The notes under the pieces: generated by a model
Told to the model about the DNA's origin: nothing
Database searches by the model: none
The model's input: the letters and a program-made list of their open reading frames with translations, nothing else
Translations under genes and position numbers: made by a program
Assembly: GCA_017384185.1 (NCBI GenBank)
Contig: JAFNUH010000031.1
Location: 1-7,503 of the forward strand
Direction of reading: 5' to 3'
Length of the DNA: 7,503 nucleotides
From: Alistipes sp.
GTDB lineage: Bacteria; Bacteroidota; Bacteroidia; Bacteroidales; Rikenellaceae
Shown: one piece after another, positions 4,973-7,503 of the stretch
Numbering within the stretch: position 1 is the first letter of the stretch
Layout of the letters: the number at the start of each line of letters is the position of its first letter

Positions 4973-6709
4973 TTACTTGCGAGCCGCCTTGTTCAAAGCA
5001 GCCTGAGCCTCCTTAACAACCTGCTTCCAGGGGAGGTTGGGGTCGGTAATCTCCATCTCACGAATCTTAGCCAACACAGCGTCAACCTCTGTCATATCAG
5101 CACCTGCTGCACGCAAAGCACGTACCTTCTCCGATACCTCGATACCGTCAATCAGACGCTCGAAACGCATTGATGAGCGGTTGTAGGGATATACAAGGTA
5201 TGTGTCGCCCGACATCCAGTTACCGAAGCGTGAATCGTACTCGGGATTTTCTGCCCAAGAGTTATATGCCCAACGCAAGAAGCCGTCGTAGTCGTGTGCG
5301 ATGTTCTTCCAGCCGAGAAGCTCTGCCTCGTAGGGCTGTGATGTTGTGAAGGTATTGGGATATGCGGGGCTGCAGCATACGTAGAATGTAGTTGTGTAAC
5401 CCTGCGCACGACGCATAGCAATATCCTCGGGAGTTACTGTCTGGTGGCGCATAGCGGCACAAACGTCACGCATCATAGTGAACTTCTCGTATGAGCGGTG
5501 GTTGTCAGCCAATGCGAAGCCCATCTCGGGAGCGCAATCCATCAAAACCTTAGCAGCAGCCTGCATAGCCTCGGGTGAACGCTCGTCCATAGCGATGTTT
5601 GTAATCTTCAACCAGCCCTTTGCCTCAAGGTGCTTCTTAAAGTCCTTCAAGAAGGGAGTCCAAATCTTGGGGAAGATGGGTGTTCCAGGCTCAGCCTTGA
5701 TGGTAATCATCTTGCCCTCCTTCTCGTCGAAGTACTCCAACTCGCAGTTCCAGGGAACCATAGAGTAGCAGTTTACATAGCGACCGATGCCGAGGTCGAG
5801 CATAAACTGTACCCAGCGGTCGAAGATAGCGTAGTCGTATGACCAAGAGCCATCCTTATGCTTTGTCCACTTAATCATAGGCTCATAAGCGTCGTAGCAC
5901 TGGTGGTTCCAGGGGTCCTTGTTGAGCGTTGCGGTGATAACCTTCTGACCAGCGTTTGCAAGACGAGTCATCACGGGTTTCATAGCCTCGAAGTGAGCGT
6001 CGCTCCACATCTCCAAGCCGTGAGCACGAGCAACTGATGAGGGGTGCTGCCACAAGTCGAGGTGGAACTGCCAATCCTTGGGCTGCTTCAAAGTCTGGTC
6101 CAAAACCTCTACCTCCAAAGGAAGCTTTGTCTTGCCGAAGCCGTTGTGGCTTACTGTTACCTCAGACTTGTAGATACCAGCCTTTACGTCGCTGGGGATT
6201 GTAAGGCTAATCCATACGGGGCGTGTCTGGCGAGCCACCATATCGAAGCGAGAGAGTGAGTCGAGCATATCGGGAGCGATAACCTCGGGACCACCCTTCT
6301 TGAACTTGTAGAGCTGCTCATCAGCCAATGTGTAACGTACGAAGCGAGCCTCAGCAATTGATGCGGGCATCACTGCGCCCTCACCCTTGAAGTCGCCAAC
6401 CTTGCACTCTACGCCGTTGATGTCGGCAGCGCTCCACAAAACAATCTGAGCCGATGCACGCTCGCCCTTCCATACTACGAGCTTGAATGACTCGTGAGTC
6501 TTCTCGGGAACGATGCTACGAGCATACTGTGAATCGGGGCAACCCCACGCAGCGTTGAGCTTTGTGCTCACACCATCCCACGCTGATGCCTGCTCTGCGG
6601 TAAGAGCTACGGGATCCTCGGGCTCGGCGAATGTCTCAACGGGCACATAGTCGCCAGCACAAGCTGTCATAGCAGCTACTGCCAGCAAAGAAAAAAATAG
6701 TCTCTTCAT
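4973..6709 (-). CDS. DUF4091 / GH123-like putative glycoside hydrolase, lipoprotein
   Basis: A 578-residue exported protein resembling glycoside hydrolase family 123 and DUF4091 proteins, whose characterised members are retaining beta-N-acetylgalactosaminidases using neighbouring-group catalysis. Seen: a lipoprotein signal with MTAC, giving lipidated Cys17. The region about 30-205 looks like the beta-sandwich of GH123 proteins, and a barrel-like catalytic region covers about 210-510. NIAMDERSPEAM (371-382) carries an Asp375-Glu376 pair at the place expected for the stabilising Asp and acid/base Glu. The DUF4091 C-terminal pattern follows: DGFLRWAYNSWAENP (475-489), then GDTYLVYP (501-508). 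The family match is from motif recall; the substrate is not established. Start: an in-frame ATG at 6769 would add 20 residues, but it lies upstream of the -7 box at 6756-6763 and would hide the signal peptide, so Met at 6709 is preferred. The residues after Cys17 (AGDYVPVE) are not strongly acidic, so surface export is uncertain. Confidence 0.8.
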   Translation of the reverse strand: MKRLFFSLLAVAAMTACAGDYVPVETFAEPEDPVALTAEQASAWDGVSTKLNAAWGCPDSQYARSIVPEKTHESFKLVVWKGERASAQIVLWSAADINGVECKVGDFKGEGAVMPASIAEARFVRYTLADEQLYKFKKGGPEVIAPDMLDSLSRFDMVARQTRPVWISLTIPSDVKAGIYKSEVTVSHNGFGKTKLPLEVEVLDQTLKQPKDWQFHLDLWQHPSSVARAHGLEMWSDAHFEAMKPVMTRLANAGQKVITATLNKDPWNHQCYDAYEPMIKWTKHKDGSWSYDYAIFDRWVQFMLDLGIGRYVNCYSMVPWNCELEYFDEKEGKMITIKAEPGTPIFPKIWTPFLKDFKKHLEAKGWLKITNIAMDERSPEAMQAAAKVLMDCAPEMGFALADNHRSYEKFTMMRDVCAAMRHQTVTPEDIAMRRAQGYTTTFYVCCSPAYPNTFTTSQPYEAELLGWKNIAHDYDGFLRWAYNSWAENPEYDSRFGNWMSGDTYLVYPYNRSSMRFERLIDGIEVSEKVRALRAAGADMTEVDAVLAKIREMEITDPNLPWKQVVKEAQAALNKAARK

Positions 6710-6755
6710 AGTGTATAATTTTGTGTGAATAAATTCGGTGTTCTTCTCTATCAGG

Positions 6756-6763
6756 CAAATATA
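6756..6763 (-). promoter_or_regulatory. -7 promoter element for the GH123-like lipoprotein gene
   Basis: On the minus strand this reads TATATTTG, matching TAnnTTTG. Transcription would start near 6749 and give a leader of about 40 bases. No clear -33 TTTG is at the expected distance. Its position excludes the upstream ATG at 6769 as the working start. Confidence 0.6.
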
Positions 6764-6816
6764 CAACAAATATTAATTAATGGAGGCTTCGTCGCCCTTT
6801 TTTTATATATTATTCC

Positions 6817-6824
6817 TATCTTTG
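6817..6824 (+). promoter_or_regulatory. -7 promoter element for the FNT transporter gene
   Basis: TATCTTTG matches TAnnTTTG and lies 43 bases before the ATG. The -33 position has no clear TTTG. The rest of the divergent gap (6710-6867) holds no gene. Another chance match, TAATTTTG at 6716-6723, is farther away and inside the leader of the opposite gene. Confidence 0.6.
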
Positions 6825-6854
6825 CTCAGCAATCTAATAAAAACAACATTATTG

Positions 6855-6860
6855 AGAGGA
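6855..6860 (+). promoter_or_regulatory. Shine-Dalgarno sequence of the FNT gene
   Basis: AGAGGA ends 7 bases before the ATG at 6868. It is the clearest ribosome binding site in the window, where other genes have weak or no such site, and it fixes the start. Confidence 0.65.
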
Positions 6861-6867
6861 CAGATTA

Positions 6868-7461
6868 ATGAAAAAAGAGCTTATTAACACCTTTTCGCTC
6901 GCAACCTTAGCTGGTATAATGATTGGCTTCGGCGGAGTTATCTACCTTATGTGTGCAAACAAGATGGTCGGCGCCCTGCTTTTCTCGTTCGGACTGCTAA
7001 CCATCGTCTGTCAGGGCTTTGCGCTCTATACGGGTCGCATAGGTTACTTCCGTCAGTATGGTCTGGCGAGTATCCTTGTCACCATCGCAGGTAACTTTGT
7101 CGGCACGTGGGCAGTGGCTAAGGGTTTTGCTCTGACACGCCATACGGTCGATATTGCAGCCGTTGTTGCGCCCAAGTTGCAGGACTCGTCGCTGAGTGTT
7201 TTGTTGCTCTCGATAGGTTGTGGTGCTATGATGTATCTGGCGGTGGACTCTTACCGCAAGTCTAAGTCGTGGTTGTTTGTAATTATGCCTATCGTGATTT
7301 TCATCCTCTCGGGCTTCGAGCACTCTATCGCCAATATGTTCTACATCTCGCTTGCGGGCGAGTGGGGCTGGGAGGCTCTACGAATTACGGCTATCGCCAT
7401 CGTAGGCAACGGCATCGGCAGCTGGCTGTTGAATGCAAGTAATTTTACTTTTAAGGATTAA
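6868..7461 (+). CDS. Formate/nitrite transporter (FNT) family membrane protein, short form
   Basis: FNT proteins are pentameric inner-membrane channels for small monovalent anions such as formate, nitrite or hydrosulfide. Seen: six likely membrane segments at about 10-30, 33-55, 65-87, 109-127, 135-160 and 168-190. The most diagnostic motif is SGFEHSIANMFYIS (148-161), which holds the conserved central His152, equivalent to His209 of E. coli FocA. QGFALYTGR (49-57) sits where the omega-loop LFTG region is expected, and MMYLAVDSYRKSKSW (121-135) lies in the second half before TM5. At 197 residues it is much shorter than FocA or NirC (about 270-285): the N-terminal helix, loops and C-terminal tail are trimmed, but no segment appears lost and the frame is intact. 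Which anion it carries cannot be read from sequence. No pyruvate formate-lyase or nitrite reductase gene is in the window to suggest one. Its start has a good ribosome site. Confidence 0.87.
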   Translation: MKKELINTFSLATLAGIMIGFGGVIYLMCANKMVGALLFSFGLLTIVCQGFALYTGRIGYFRQYGLASILVTIAGNFVGTWAVAKGFALTRHTVDIAAVVAPKLQDSSLSVLLLSIGCGAMMYLAVDSYRKSKSWLFVIMPIVIFILSGFEHSIANMFYISLAGEWGWEALRITAIAIVGNGIGSWLLNASNFTFKD

Positions 7462-7463
7462 GG

Positions 7464-7494
7464 ATAGGTGTTATAAGTGTTATAAGAGTTATAA
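7464..7494 (+). repeat. Second 9-bp repeat array, after the FNT gene (may continue past the edge)
   Basis: Beginning three bases after the FNT stop codon there are three contiguous 9-bp units on the plus strand (7468-7494): GTGTTATAA twice, then GAGTTATAA. An ATAG before them and a GT after them fit the flanks of the same repeat. This is the same unit as in the array at 482-562. No terminator hairpin for the FNT gene is visible between its stop and the edge, so the array occupies the place where one would be expected. Confidence 0.8.
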
Positions 7495-7503
7495 GTCAGC
7501 ATA

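Noticed and set aside
6710..6769. Extended start of the GH123-like lipoprotein at ATG 6769
   Set aside because: It lies upstream of the likely -7 promoter box and would bury the lipoprotein signal peptide 20 residues inside the protein.
6782..6803. Possible terminator hairpin before a T-run in the divergent promoter region
   Set aside because: Only about three pairs can form around the GGC/GCC core. There is no upstream plus-strand gene to terminate.

Overview
The window looks like ordinary chromosome from a member of the Bacteroidota, most likely order Bacteroidales. An Alistipes-like (Rikenellaceae) source is my inference and is not proven. The evidence is the repeated promoter element TAnnTTTG at six gene starts, mostly weak Shine-Dalgarno sequences, a double-length SppA, a DUF4091/GH123-type lipoprotein, and protein sequences of Bacteroidota character (for example RF1 with PQT). 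There is no tRNA, rRNA, CRISPR array, transposase or phage gene. No intergenic gap exceeds 300 bases.

Layout. On the minus strand at the left edge are the first 148 codons of xseA (exonuclease VII large subunit). Upstream of it is an 81-bp array of degenerate 9-bp repeats, then the intrinsic terminator of prfA. The prfA gene (release factor 1, minus strand) starts divergently from sppA (signal peptide peptidase, plus strand) across a 249-bp promoter region. After sppA come two successive terminator-type hairpins about 90 bases apart, with an unassigned segment between them that could be a small RNA. A secreted SGNH-type hydrolase (plus) and a DUF4091/GH123-like lipoprotein (minus) then converge on one strong bidirectional terminator. 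A divergent promoter region leads to a short FNT-family (formate/nitrite transporter) membrane protein. Directly after its stop codon a second array of the same 9-bp repeat begins and runs towards the window edge.

How the genes relate. They do not form one pathway or operon; each has its own visible promoter or terminator. xseA (DNA repair) and prfA (translation termination) are housekeeping genes. sppA clears signal peptides and membrane peptides. The SGNH hydrolase and the GH123-like lipoprotein are both exported and could act on carbohydrate in the cell envelope or gut lumen, but their convergent orientation gives no evidence of co-regulation. The FNT protein would move formate or another small monovalent anion.

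I do not see a convincing new multi-gene system. The most unusual signals are the 9-bp repeat family at both ends, which follows a gene end in the same polarity and differs by whole units, and the terminator-flanked segment after sppA.
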